Positions 9,553-18,654 of a stretch of 64,000 bases of DNA are shown here, piece by piece. Position numbers and translations under genes: made by a program. The notes beneath the pieces were generated by a model that was given only the letters and a program-made list of their open reading frames with translations, had not been told where the DNA came from and made no database searches. The stretch is from Paenibacillus tundrae (GTDB lineage: Bacteria; Bacillota; Bacilli; Paenibacillales; Paenibacillaceae): NCBI RefSeq assembly GCF_030812775.1, contig NZ_JAUSTI010000004.1:349613-413612 (forward strand). The letters are read 5' to 3'. Within the stretch, counting starts at the first letter, position 1. Each line of letters opens with the position of its first letter.

Positions 9553-10162
9553 GGAAATCAAATACTCTCTACATGTCGCTGTGCGTCCATTCGACGGATA
9601 CTGGGATCTCAAGTATGAAAATAAAGGCAGGCTGCGTGTGGCGTTACTGGTGCTGCTCGGTGTTACCGTAACGATGATTCTGAAACGTCAGTACGCCGGA
9701 TATATCGTCAATGACAACGATCCACTCTCGTTGAACAGTATCAATGAATTCAAATATATCATTCTCCCCTTCCTGCTCTGGTGTATCTCCAATTGGTCAC
9801 TGACCACGCTGATGGACGGAGAAGGCAAGTTCAGGGATATTCTGATCGCGACGGGATATGCCATGCTTCCGCTAATTCTGATTAACATTCCAAATATATT
9901 GCTGAGTAATGTGATTACACTGCGTGAATCTTCTTTCTATTATCTGTTTGACTCCATAGGGGTCATCTGGTTTGTCTGGCTGTTGTTTGTGGGAACCAAA
10001 ACGGTACATCAGTATTCGGTGATCAAAACGATCAGCACGATGCTGCTTACCCTGGTTGTTATGGGGATCGTTATCTTTCTGGGTCTGCTTTTCTTTAGCT
10101 TGATTCAACAGATTATCAGTTTTGTGTACACCCTCTATCAAGAGATCACGCTGCGCAAATAG
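9539..10162 (+). CDS. YIP1-family integral membrane protein
   Basis: A 207-residue protein with about five hydrophobic helices. The N-terminal VAVRPFDGYWDLKYENKG motif is typical of Paenibacillus YIP1-family proteins, which occur beside DUF5696 genes. ATG 9539 follows GGGGAGCCGGAG and overlaps the previous gene by 14 bases, so translation is probably coupled. The biochemical role of YIP1 proteins in bacteria is not known. Its conserved place between the NHL protein and the DUF5696 protein suggests a membrane component of the same machine. Confidence 0.78.
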   Translation: MSLIKEIKYSLHVAVRPFDGYWDLKYENKGRLRVALLVLLGVTVTMILKRQYAGYIVNDNDPLSLNSINEFKYIILPFLLWCISNWSLTTLMDGEGKFRDILIATGYAMLPLILINIPNILLSNVITLRESSFYYLFDSIGVIWFVWLLFVGTKTVHQYSVIKTISTMLLTLVVMGIVIFLGLLFFSLIQQIISFVYTLYQEITLRK

Positions 10163-10184
10163 GAGAAGGAAGGAGGTGTCGGAG

Positions 10185-12836
10185 GTGAACAAAAGTCGTA
10201 CTACTTTTGCCATTACAATCATCATCGGCAGTTTGTTGATGACGCAAAATGTTAACTACGCCGAGTCGGTCTATGAACGAGCGGTGACCACAACAGTTGA
10301 GTCTGAACAACCTCATCGTGGCACTGTGGCCGAAACAGAAGAAACAGAAGCATCATCAGAGCAAAAGACGACAGAGTCTATTCAGGCTGACGCAGACCCA
10401 TCCATAACCAAAGAGCGGGCAAATAAAGCTGCAAGCCACAACGTAATCACTGTTCCTGAGGGTATGGAGGCTATCGCCGAAAATGAAGAGCTGATTCTGT
10501 ATCTTCAGCCGGAAACAACAGAGATTGCAACGCTCGATAAGCAGCATGGTGAGATGTGGTTTTCCAATCCGCAGGATCGGGAACAGGATGCCATCGCAAC
10601 CGGATATAACAAGTCCCAGCTGAATGTACAGCTCGAATTGACGTACTACGATAACGCCGGCAACGCGCTCAAATACGACAATTATACACATAGTGTTCAG
10701 AGTGGTCAGTTTGAGATCGAAAAGGTCGAAGACGGCGTTAATATCGTGTATACACTGGGTGAAGTCAAGAGCGATATTGAAGCCATTCCAAAATTTATTA
10801 GCGAGGAACGCTTTAGAACTTTAATCCTCGAGAAACTGGAGGAAAAGGATCAAAAAGAATTAGAGAAGCGCTTTCGTTATGATGAGCAGAACAAGCGTTA
10901 CGAAAGACGGGATTCATCTCTGAAAGGTGTTGGTTTGTCCAAAGTAACCCGAATTCTGGAATCCATTGACTATGATGAGGTACAGATCGCGATTGACAAG
11001 GAAGCCTACGGTGAGGAAGGAAGCGGGCTTGAGAATGTCGTCGTGCCCGTGCACTATCGACTCGAAGATGCACGTCTGAGGGTATCGATCCCTGAGGGCG
11101 GTATCCAGTATCCGGATTCCATGAAGATTCAATCCTTGTCACTGCTACCTTTTTTCGGTGCCAGCGGGCCTTCAGAAGAAGGGTACAGTCTGGTGCCGGA
11201 CGGATCAGGATCACTGATTTATTTTAATAACCAAAAGACGTATGCATCACCGTATAGCACCACCCTGTATGGCGGTGATCATGCGGTTAATCAGCTCACC
11301 CAGATTCAGAAAGAACAGAAGGCAAGGATTCCTGTGTACGGCATGAGTTACGGAGACAAAGGGTATTTGGCCATCATTGACAAAGGCGATGCAGTCGCAT
11401 CCGTTGAGGCGGATATCAGTGGCAGACTGAATCAATACAATACCGTGCATTCCAGCTTCATGCTAAGCAGTATGGAGGAAGTTACCCTCACCAATGGATG
11501 GCGTTCCAGCACAGTCAAACGGTTTCAAGCACAGCCTTTCCATAACGAGATGGCAGTCGTCTTTGAATTTCTGGGTACGGACAATGCCAGTTATTCAGGT
11601 ATGGCCTCGACATATCGGGATTATCTGATTGAGAACAACCAGCTTACGCGTTTGGCTGATGACACAGCACTGCCATTTTACGTAGAACTTATTGGCGGTA
11701 TTCCAAAGAAAAAGTTCTTTTTGGGCATCCCCTATAACGCCTATGAGTCGTTGACAACCTTTGAGGAAGCACAGGAAATCTTGAAAGAGATGCAGAGCTA
11801 TGGTGTGAGCGACATTCAGCTTCGCTACTCGGGGTGGTTTAACGGAGGAATCCAGCACGACATGCCTCAGTCAATTGCTGTTGACAAGAAGCTTGGTGGT
11901 GCTAAAGGTTTGCAAAGTCTGCAGGCTTACACGGAGCAGAATGGGTTCGGATTTTACCCGGATGTGTCTTTTCTGGAGGTGTTTCCAGAAGCTAAAGCGT
12001 TCAAGAAATCCTATGCTTCACGTCAAGTTACAGGTAAGCTCGCTCAGATGTTCCCATACCGGATCTCTACATTTACGCGGGATGAAGAGGCACCACCAGG
12101 ATATGTGGTCAGCCCGCAAGCCGTACCTGGCATTGTGCATGGATTTTTGCAAGACCATACACGACTAGGACTTTCGGGGGTGTCCCTTCGAGATTTAGGC
12201 GATCAGTTGAACTCCGATTTCAATCGTGCTAACGTGGTCAATCGCGAGCAGGCGAAGACGGTTGTAGTCGAACAACTTGAGCAGCTGCATCGTTCCGATA
12301 CGTCACTTCTTGTGGAAGGTGGCAATGTGTATGCAAGTGCCTACACCCGGCATATTGTGGATTCACCTATGAGCAACAGCGGCTTTAACATAACCGATGA
12401 AGCAGTTCCTTTTTTCCAACTGGTATATCACGGCTACATCCAATATGCGGGAACAGCATGGAATATGGCTGACGATCAGGATTCTCTTGTACAGATGCTG
12501 CGAGCGATTGAAACCGGATCAGCGCCTTACTACACATGGTTCTATGCGGATCCATCTGCCATCAAGATGACTGGATTCGACGAGTTGTATTCAGCAGATT
12601 ATCGGCGCTGGATTCAGGAATCAGCCGAGCGGTACCAGCAGATTAGCGATGTCCTGAACGATGTGCAGAATCAAGCCATTGTGAACCATGAGAAGCTGAG
12701 CGATGGTGTCTATCAGACGACGTTTGAAAAAGGAAAAACGGTCATTGTCAATTACAACGATGTTGCTGTGAATATTGACGGCGTAAGTGTGGCAGCGAAG
12801 AGCTACCAGGTAGGAGGAGGTGACATGCCGGAATGA
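10185..12836 (+). CDS. DUF5696 protein, exported, glycoside-hydrolase-like
   Basis: About 883 residues. GTG 10185 is chosen because AGGAGG (10171-10176) lies 8 bases upstream and the frame then opens with a signal peptide (TTFAITIIIGSLLM). A Thr/Glu-rich linker is followed by a beta-rich domain (IAENEELILYLQPET; LVPDGSGSLIYF), then a stretch with TIM-barrel-like features (LRYSGWFNGGIQHDMP, GFGFYPDVSFLEVF, SLLVEGGNVYASAY) and a short C-terminal beta domain (GVYQTTFEKGKTVIVNYND). This layout recalls large glycosidases, but I cannot assign catalytic residues. It overlaps the next permease by 4 bases (ATGA). Confidence 0.75.
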   Translation: MNKSRTTFAITIIIGSLLMTQNVNYAESVYERAVTTTVESEQPHRGTVAETEETEASSEQKTTESIQADADPSITKERANKAASHNVITVPEGMEAIAENEELILYLQPETTEIATLDKQHGEMWFSNPQDREQDAIATGYNKSQLNVQLELTYYDNAGNALKYDNYTHSVQSGQFEIEKVEDGVNIVYTLGEVKSDIEAIPKFISEERFRTLILEKLEEKDQKELEKRFRYDEQNKRYERRDSSLKGVGLSKVTRILESIDYDEVQIAIDKEAYGEEGSGLENVVVPVHYRLEDARLRVSIPEGGIQYPDSMKIQSLSLLPFFGASGPSEEGYSLVPDGSGSLIYFNNQKTYASPYSTTLYGGDHAVNQLTQIQKEQKARIPVYGMSYGDKGYLAIIDKGDAVASVEADISGRLNQYNTVHSSFMLSSMEEVTLTNGWRSSTVKRFQAQPFHNEMAVVFEFLGTDNASYSGMASTYRDYLIENNQLTRLADDTALPFYVELIGGIPKKKFFLGIPYNAYESLTTFEEAQEILKEMQSYGVSDIQLRYSGWFNGGIQHDMPQSIAVDKKLGGAKGLQSLQAYTEQNGFGFYPDVSFLEVFPEAKAFKKSYASRQVTGKLAQMFPYRISTFTRDEEAPPGYVVSPQAVPGIVHGFLQDHTRLGLSGVSLRDLGDQLNSDFNRANVVNREQAKTVVVEQLEQLHRSDTSLLVEGGNVYASAYTRHIVDSPMSNSGFNITDEAVPFFQLVYHGYIQYAGTAWNMADDQDSLVQMLRAIETGSAPYYTWFYADPSAIKMTGFDELYSADYRRWIQESAERYQQISDVLNDVQNQAIVNHEKLSDGVYQTTFEKGKTVIVNYNDVAVNIDGVSVAAKSYQVGGGDMPE

Positions 12837-13732
12837 AGCTCAAAAAGTTATCTCTTGAACAAAAAAACAGATATTACGGTTTGTATTTCATTCTACCTTG
12901 GTTCATTGGGTTCCTATTTCTGTTCATGGTGCCGTTAATCTCATCGTTCCGATACAGTCTGAGTAATCTTCAGGTGTCTAATGAAGGGTTCACCTTAGAG
13001 TTTATCGGTTTGGCCAATTTCCGTGAGGCTCTGTTATCCCATGAATCCTATGTACGAATGTTGACGGAATCGGTTCTGAATATCGTGGTCAATACACCAT
13101 TGATTATTATTTTCAGCCTGTTTTTTGCCGTCATTCTGAATCAGAAGTTTCGCGGACGGGTATTATCGAGGGCGATCTTTTTCCTGCCAGTTATTCTGGC
13201 CTCAGGCATCATTGCCAGTATTGAAAACGGGGATTTGATGCAATCCGTTGTACGCAATGCCAATGATATGACCGGTGGGGGACTGTCTGTCCTCAAAAAT
13301 CTGGATCTGACCATTATGCTGCTTGAATCGGGCATGAGTCCGATTCTGGTTGAATATTTGACAGGTGCGGTTAGTCGGATTTATGAGATTGTCAGTCAGT
13401 CCGGAGTACAAATTCTGATTTTCCTTGCAGGCTTGCAGTCGATCTCACCATCCCTGTATGAAGCCGCCAAGATTGAGGGGGCGACGGGATATGAAGCCTT
13501 TTGGAAGATTACATTCCCTATGCTGAGTCCATTGATTCTGACCAATCTGGTCTATACGATCGTGGACAGCTTCATTAGTGACCAGACCAGTCGGCTTGTG
13601 GTGGATACGGCCTTTAAGAGCTTTAATTTTGGGCTCAGTGCGGCGATGTCCTGGATATATTTTGCCGTTATTGCATTGATCTTGTGGGTAACAACTGCTC
13701 TTGTGTCTCGCAAGGTCTTTTATCAAAATTAG
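12833..13732 (+). CDS. Sugar ABC transporter permease (MalF-like), second pair
   Basis: A 299-residue, six-helix membrane protein with the EAA loop (LYEAAKIEGATGYEAFWKITFP). It starts at ATG 12833, overlapping the DUF5696 stop by 4 bases, so it is tightly coupled to that gene. It is clearly diverged from the permease at 6262 and is not a recent duplicate. A second MalF/MalG pair in one operon is uncommon and suggests two import routes or two substrates. Confidence 0.9.
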   Translation: MKLKKLSLEQKNRYYGLYFILPWFIGFLFLFMVPLISSFRYSLSNLQVSNEGFTLEFIGLANFREALLSHESYVRMLTESVLNIVVNTPLIIIFSLFFAVILNQKFRGRVLSRAIFFLPVILASGIIASIENGDLMQSVVRNANDMTGGGLSVLKNLDLTIMLLESGMSPILVEYLTGAVSRIYEIVSQSGVQILIFLAGLQSISPSLYEAAKIEGATGYEAFWKITFPMLSPLILTNLVYTIVDSFISDQTSRLVVDTAFKSFNFGLSAAMSWIYFAVIALILWVTTALVSRKVFYQN

Positions 13733-13753
13733 CATTCCCGAAGGAGGCCTGAC

Positions 13754-14767
13754 ATGAAGACAGGAACCGCATCAGGGCAGCGGACGGCAAAAAAAGAAGG
13801 GCTAGAGCGCCTAACTTCTACTGCCTACTGGTTTGAATTCATTAAAAAGTGGCTTTGGATTTTGGTACGTTTCGTCCTGATATTTGGCATTTCATTCGTT
13901 ATTCTGTATCCCATTTTATTGAAGATATCGATTTCATTTAAAAGTATGTCCGATCTGTATGACCCGACAGTAATCTGGATCCCCCGCGAATTCACGCTGG
14001 ATAACTTCAAACTGGTATTCACAGCAATGAACTATCCGAGTGTGCTAACGAATACCTTATGGTTGTCGTCTGCTGTTATGCTGCTTCAGACGATAACGTG
14101 TGTACTGGCAGGCTACGGATTCGCAAGGATCAGATTTAGAGGAAGTGGTTTGTTGTTTGCGACGGTGATCTTTACCATCTTGGTTCCTTCACAGACGATC
14201 ATGATTCCGCTCTATCTGAATTATAAAAATTTTGATGTGCTTGGTTTGATTGAACTGTTTCGAGGCAGTCCTGCGAATCTGATTAATACGTATTGGCCGT
14301 TCCTGATCTCTGCATTATTGGGCATGGGCGTGAAAACAGGTCTGTACGTATACATTTTCCGCCAATTCTTCAGGGGCATTCCTCGTGAGATTGAAGAAGC
14401 AGCATACGTTGATGGTGCAGGCTATTTCAAGACGTTTGGACGCATTATTTTACCAAATGCAATACCATCTATGGTCACTGTCATGCTGTTTTCGTTTGTA
14501 TGGCAATGGAATGACTCGTTCTTCACCAATATGTACCTGAACGAGCCCAAGGTCATGTCGTCGATGATGTCTTCCTCCGGATACACGATTGCAACGTACC
14601 TAACCGGCGGAGGTCAAGCCGCTGAATCGTACACGCAGGATCCATTTTTTATGTCCATGATGATGAATACAAGTGTGCTGATGGCTATTCTACCACTTCT
14701 TATTATCTATCTGTTCGTTCAACGTCATTTCGTAGAGAGTGTGGAGCGTTCCGGGCTTGTGGGCTAG
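13754..14767 (+). CDS. Carbohydrate ABC transporter permease (MalG-like), second pair
   Basis: A 337-residue membrane protein with an N-terminal cytoplasmic extension of about 30 residues, six helices and the EAA loop (IEEAAYVDGAGYFKTFGRIILP). ATG 13754 follows AAGGAGG at ideal spacing, 21 bases after the partner permease. It is longer than the usual 270-290 residues because of the N-terminal extension and an insertion near LFRGSPANLINTYW. Confidence 0.9.
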   Translation: MKTGTASGQRTAKKEGLERLTSTAYWFEFIKKWLWILVRFVLIFGISFVILYPILLKISISFKSMSDLYDPTVIWIPREFTLDNFKLVFTAMNYPSVLTNTLWLSSAVMLLQTITCVLAGYGFARIRFRGSGLLFATVIFTILVPSQTIMIPLYLNYKNFDVLGLIELFRGSPANLINTYWPFLISALLGMGVKTGLYVYIFRQFFRGIPREIEEAAYVDGAGYFKTFGRIILPNAIPSMVTVMLFSFVWQWNDSFFTNMYLNEPKVMSSMMSSSGYTIATYLTGGGQAAESYTQDPFFMSMMMNTSVLMAILPLLIIYLFVQRHFVESVERSGLVG

Positions 14768-14915
14768 ACATGAACATAGAGAATGGCTGAAAGAGAAAAG
14801 GCTGGCTGGAATGCTAGGACAGTAAGCTTGCAAATGCATGGGGTCACTGTACAGGTGGCTCCATTCTTGCAAGTAAGTATAGCTGCTTCGGCTGGAAAAG
14901 AGGAGGATTATATAG

Positions 14916-16469
14916 ATGGGGAAAACGCTATCGAAGTTAGAAGGGTCACCGGATGCTGTGGTAACGGTTAGTGGGGAGCTTCGCTACCAGATGATTGATA
15001 ACTTTGGCGCATCGGATGCATGGTCCATGGAACCTTTAGGTAAACATTGGACGGAGGAGAACAAAAACCGGTTGGCGGATCTGTTATTTTCGAGAGAGAA
15101 GGGCATCGGATTATCGGCATGGCGTTTCAATATTGGTGCCGGTTCTACAGTAACTGATCAAGACCGAATTCCCGACCCGTGGAGGCGTGCAGAGGCTTTC
15201 AAAATGTCGGAGGATGGAGAATATGAATGGAGCAAACAGTCCGGACAACAGTGGTTCCTGCAGGCTGCGCGTGATCGGGGGGTGGAGACACTCATTGCAT
15301 TTGTGAATAGTCCACCGGTATGGATGACTAAAAACGGTCATGCCCAGCCAGATTCCGAAGTGGGTTCAACCAATCTGAAGCAGGGGTACGAGGGGGCGTT
15401 TGCAGCTTTTCTCGTGCATATACTGATGCATTTTCAGGAGATCGGACTGTCCTTTGATTATATCAGCCCGATTAATGAGCCTACCTGGGACTGGAACCAG
15501 GCTTGGCAGGAGGGCAATCGCTATAACAACAAGGATATGAGACGTGTTATTCTGGAGCTGCATCGGCAATTGCAGTTAACCAACTTGGGAGCACGGATCA
15601 GTGCACCTGACGGAGTAGAAATTACTTCACTATTGGACGACGCATATTATCGCCAGTTTGCAGGCAGTGGTACGTACTCAAGCGGTGCCAACAAGCTGGG
15701 TACAGGCCAATACCGGGAATATATCAAGGCACTGATTGGCGACCCCGAGATGAAGGAAGCGGTGGGCAACAAAATCGCTTCACACTCCTACTGGTCGGAT
15801 TATAGCCATCCGGGTGATGATCGGCTAGTTCGACTCAGACGATTATTGAGTGACAATATGAACCATTATGATGCGAGCTCCAAATATTGGGTGACGGAAT
15901 ATTGCATTCTGGGCGAGTACGGCCCTGGTCGGGATCTGGGCATGGAGCCTGCACTGCATGTGGCGCGAACTATTCATTTCGACCTGGTGGAAGCCAACGC
16001 GGCTGCGTGGCAGTGGTGGACGGCGGTATCCAAAGTGGACTATAAGGACGGACTGATCTACACCGATTTTCAGGAGGAGGGCGATGAACAGAACATTTTA
16101 ACGTCCAAAATGTTGTGGGTGCTGGGTAACTACAGCAAGTTCATTCGTCCGGGCGCACAACGAATCGACCTGAACGGTCTTGGTGAAGAAGCAGACAGCG
16201 GATTGCTGGGCTCTGCCTATGTGCATGACGGAGAGCAGACGGTGACCGTGGTTTTGGTGAACCATGGAGGACGGGACAAATGCATTCAGCTGAACCTTCA
16301 CAATCTCGGGGTGAACGGAGTCGTCTCCGTACTGGAATGTTACGTGACCAATGCCGGGCTGGATTTGACTGGTATGGGATGCGTTAAGGCAGGCGATGAA
16401 CAGTCCTTTCTCGTTACGATTCCAGAGCAATCGGTAGTGACCTTGACGGGTAAAGTGAAGCTGAACTAG
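14916..16469 (+). CDS. GH30-family glycoside hydrolase, cytoplasmic
   Basis: A 517-residue enzyme starting at ATG 14916, with AGGAGG 9 bases upstream. The (beta/alpha)8 barrel carries the GH30 landmarks: IDNFGASDAW at the start, the acid/base Glu188 in SPINEP, and the probable nucleophile Glu328 in WVTEYC. A beta domain closes the C-terminus. GH30 members hydrolyse beta-linked glycans (beta-1,6-galactan, beta-1,6-glucan, xylan and others); the subfamily is not certain. There is no signal peptide, so it should act in the cytoplasm on oligosaccharides brought in by the importer. It ends the operon. Confidence 0.85.
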   Translation: MGKTLSKLEGSPDAVVTVSGELRYQMIDNFGASDAWSMEPLGKHWTEENKNRLADLLFSREKGIGLSAWRFNIGAGSTVTDQDRIPDPWRRAEAFKMSEDGEYEWSKQSGQQWFLQAARDRGVETLIAFVNSPPVWMTKNGHAQPDSEVGSTNLKQGYEGAFAAFLVHILMHFQEIGLSFDYISPINEPTWDWNQAWQEGNRYNNKDMRRVILELHRQLQLTNLGARISAPDGVEITSLLDDAYYRQFAGSGTYSSGANKLGTGQYREYIKALIGDPEMKEAVGNKIASHSYWSDYSHPGDDRLVRLRRLLSDNMNHYDASSKYWVTEYCILGEYGPGRDLGMEPALHVARTIHFDLVEANAAAWQWWTAVSKVDYKDGLIYTDFQEEGDEQNILTSKMLWVLGNYSKFIRPGAQRIDLNGLGEEADSGLLGSAYVHDGEQTVTVVLVNHGGRDKCIQLNLHNLGVNGVVSVLECYVTNAGLDLTGMGCVKAGDEQSFLVTIPEQSVVTLTGKVKLN

Positions 16470-16666
16470 GTGTGATATCGTTATGGATGTAGCCCATGGT
16501 CAGATCGTGGATGGGGATATTCCTCTTTTGCTTCTGCCATGGGCTCTATTTGAGAACGTAAACCATTCTTCGACGACGATTACGAAACATCGAAGAGTGA
16601 ATAAAACGCTTCATGATGTCGCTTTAGTCCGGTTCAAATGTCGCAAAAGTACATGGTAACGCGATG

Positions 16667-16694
16667 TGGACATCGTATATACTCGCCTTATAAG
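16667..16694 (+). promoter_or_regulatory. Putative sigma-A promoter of the siderophore-binding gene
   Basis: TGGACA (16667-16672) and TATAAG (16689-16694) are separated by 16 bases. The Fur box at 16697-16715 covers the expected transcription start, as in a Fur-repressed promoter. Confidence 0.5.
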
Positions 16695-16696
16695 AC

Positions 16697-16715
16697 GATA
16701 ATGAAAATCATTATC
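16697..16715 (+). promoter_or_regulatory. Fur box
   Basis: GATAATGAAAATCATTATC matches the classical 19-bp Fur consensus GATAATGATAATCATTATC at 18 of 19 positions. It lies 21 bases before the TTG start of the iron-siderophore binding protein and just after the -10 element. Iron-dependent repression is therefore very likely. Confidence 0.9.
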
Positions 16716-16735
16716 ATACATAAGGGGGATTCATC

Positions 16736-17782
16736 TTGAATAAAGGAACAAAGGGTAAAGCGGCAATAGGCAAGGTATACGCCGTCCAAAAATCACGATT
16801 TTTAATGGGTCTGATGCTGGCACTTGTGCTTGTATTAACGGCTTGTGGTGCCGGAGCAGGTACAAATGCAAATGGGGGCAATGAGTCTGCTGCAACGCCT
16901 GCGGAGACACCTTCGAATACAGAAACTCAAACTACTGGAGCTTTTCCTGTAACGCTCAAACACATGAAGGGCGAGCTGACGCTAAACGAGAAACCACAGC
17001 GGATTGCTGTGCTTGATGTAAAGTTTCTGGATCAAATGTTAGCTGTTGGCGAGAAGCCGGCAGGCAGTGTTATCGCTGGGGGCAACACCGATTTTCCTGA
17101 ATACTTAGGTGATGAGCCGAAAGACGTACAGGTTCTGGGTACACGGGACGAGCCTAATCTGGAAGCCATTGTAGCTTTGGACCCGGATCTGATCATCATG
17201 ACCGACTTCCAAGAGAAACAGTATGAGAGTGTGAGCAAAATCGCACCTACCCTCGTACTCGACTTCTACGAAGACTGGCGTGATACGTTAGCTACGATTG
17301 CTCAGATTACAGACAAGCAGGATGAGGCAGAGAAAGTGCGAACAGCGTATGAAGAGAAAGCGGCTGGAGTGAAGGCGCAGCTGGCAGAGAAAATGGGAGA
17401 TGAGACGATAGCTCTTATTCGTCCGAGAAAAGAAGGCATTCGTGTTCATGGTATCGAGCATCGCACAGGCGAAATTCTGTATAAGGACTTGGGCTTGAAA
17501 ATGCCTGCACTCGTTGAGGAGATCAAAGGGGATACTTCTGTTGAAATCTCGATGGAGAAAGTTCCTGAGATCGGCGCAGATCGTTATTTCGTACTGTCAG
17601 ATGAGCTGTTTGCAGCAGAGGCAGAGGATATGGTTAGCAATCCAGTATGGCAATCTCTAGATGCAGTGAAAAACAACCTTACCTATGATGTAAACTCAAC
17701 TCTATGGATCGCATACTACGGTCCTATCGCGATTAACCTTATTGTAGATCAAGCATCAGAAGCGCTGCTGGGATCGAATTAA
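16736..17782 (+). CDS. Iron-siderophore ABC transporter substrate-binding lipoprotein (FecB/FeuA-like)
   Basis: A 348-residue lipoprotein with TTG start 16736 behind GGGGG. The signal ends in the lipobox LTAC (about residue 38). The rest is a class III (cluster A-II) binding protein (RIAVLDVKFLDQML, LDPDLIIMTDFQ, APTLVLD, HRTGEILYKDLGL). It captures a ferric siderophore on the outer face of the membrane. A Fur box lies in front of it. No FecCD permease or ATPase is adjacent, so it must use a permease encoded elsewhere, possibly the FecCD pair at 55.3-57.3 kb. Its mature domain is clearly related to the C-terminal half of the regulator at 18671. Confidence 0.9.
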   Translation: MNKGTKGKAAIGKVYAVQKSRFLMGLMLALVLVLTACGAGAGTNANGGNESAATPAETPSNTETQTTGAFPVTLKHMKGELTLNEKPQRIAVLDVKFLDQMLAVGEKPAGSVIAGGNTDFPEYLGDEPKDVQVLGTRDEPNLEAIVALDPDLIIMTDFQEKQYESVSKIAPTLVLDFYEDWRDTLATIAQITDKQDEAEKVRTAYEEKAAGVKAQLAEKMGDETIALIRPRKEGIRVHGIEHRTGEILYKDLGLKMPALVEEIKGDTSVEISMEKVPEIGADRYFVLSDELFAAEAEDMVSNPVWQSLDAVKNNLTYDVNSTLWIAYYGPIAINLIVDQASEALLGSN

Positions 17783-17783
17783 T

Positions 17784-18560
17784 ATGAATCAGTATCTCTC
17801 GAGTGACTTATGGAAAGAAACCGTGGAGGATCATTCGATTCTGCTAGGTAAGCCGCCTGAGAATAGTGTCCGTACCATTGCTTTGAGTGAGTTGCATGAT
17901 GAAGCGGCATGCCGAGAGTATATCGGCTGGTTTCAGGCGTACATTGATGCGCCTGACATGAAGGTTGCCGCTTCCATGTTAGCTAAGCGAATTGGTTATC
18001 TGTGGACAGCTCCACTCGTGACGGCCATGACGTTTCATCATCAGCATGTGTCGTTTCAGCTGGAGAACAGTTTCCTTTATCATCCGACGCTCTCACCTAA
18101 TGAGGGCGGTACACGTTTTCCTTTTCTAGCGGTGAATGGGCTTCAAGCAGAAGAACTAACGGGAGAAAGGAACGTGTGGCGGGAAAAGGTAGTAGAGGAG
18201 ATGTTTGCACAGCAACTTACACCGTTGTTACAGACGCTTGCTGTGGTTGCACCTCTATCCATGAGCATTCTCTGGGAGAATATCATGGTACGTATTGGGC
18301 CGCTGTATACGCCTGATGCAGACGAGGTAGAGCAGGGAAATGAGCATATCCAGGCTGATTTTGCATATCTGACGCAGGTGGCATCGGGGCAAGTGTTTGG
18401 TGTGAGAAAGAATCCGCTAACCCGCTTCACGTACATGAAAGACAATATTCCAGTTGCGAAAAGCGAACGGATCACCTGTTGTTTCTATTACCAGATGTCA
18501 GGGGAATATTGCAGGAAATGTCCGAAAATTGACAATGAGAATGAATCTCAATTAAAATGA
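17784..18560 (+). CDS. FhuF-like ferric-siderophore reductase (2Fe-2S)
   Basis: A 258-residue protein starting 1 base after the binding-protein stop. The C-terminus has Cys232, Cys233, Cys243 and Cys246, fitting the C-C-x(10)-C-x2-C cluster of FhuF-type reductases that bind 2Fe-2S and reduce iron from ferric siderophores in the cytoplasm. The N-terminal part (YIGWFQAYIDAPDMKVAASMLAKRIGYLW) matches the helical body of that family. It is co-transcribed with the binding protein under Fur. Its last codons overlap a promoter and a second Fur box serving the next gene. Confidence 0.85.
   Translation: MNQYLSSDLWKETVEDHSILLGKPPENSVRTIALSELHDEAACREYIGWFQAYIDAPDMKVAASMLAKRIGYLWTAPLVTAMTFHHQHVSFQLENSFLYHPTLSPNEGGTRFPFLAVNGLQAEELTGERNVWREKVVEEMFAQQLTPLLQTLAVVAPLSMSILWENIMVRIGPLYTPDADEVEQGNEHIQADFAYLTQVASGQVFGVRKNPLTRFTYMKDNIPVAKSERITCCFYYQMSGEYCRKCPKIDNENESQLK
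18529..18558 (+). promoter_or_regulatory. Sigma-A promoter inside the 3' end of the FhuF gene, overlapped by a Fur box
   Basis: TTGACA (18529-18534) and TAAAAT (18553-18558) are separated by 18 bases. TGAGAATGAATCTCA (18536-18550) fits the 7-1-7 Fur motif TGATAATNATTATCA at 12 of 14 fixed positions and fills the spacer. The AraC-type regulator therefore has its own iron-repressed promoter. The promoter also argues against the regulator starting at ATG 18557. Confidence 0.7.
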
Positions 18561-18654
18561 CAATAGCAACAAATTTACCTTTGCTAAGGGATTTGCTTGG
18601 AGGCTGTAGATGTACACCTAGTCGAGCGAATCTCTCTAGCAAAGGATGCTATTG
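18561..18654 (+). promoter_or_regulatory. Structured 5' leader of the AraC-SBP regulator gene
   Basis: CAATAGCA (18561-18568) pairs with TGCTATTG (18647-18654), and CCTTTGCTA (18578-18586) pairs with TAGCAAAGG (18637-18645). That gives 17 bp of stem with a 9-base bulge on one side and 1 base on the other. The ribosome binding site AGGAG (18657-18661) begins 3 bases after the stem, so the structure could affect initiation. Confidence 0.5.

Noticed and set aside
10813..11214. 133-codon minus-strand frame inside the DUF5696 gene
   Set aside because: Antisense shadow of a well-supported gene; Arg/His-rich composition typical of out-of-phase reading.
14783..14971. 62-codon open frame between the last permease and the GH30 gene
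   Set aside because: It overlaps the GH30 start, has no ribosome binding site and its sequence is not protein-like (VAPFLQVSIAASAGKEEDY).
16491..16545. Hairpin AGCCCATGG / CCATGGGCT as a terminator of the GH30 operon
   Set aside because: The loop is 37 bases and only CTATTTG follows, without a T-run. It might still be a weak or processed end.
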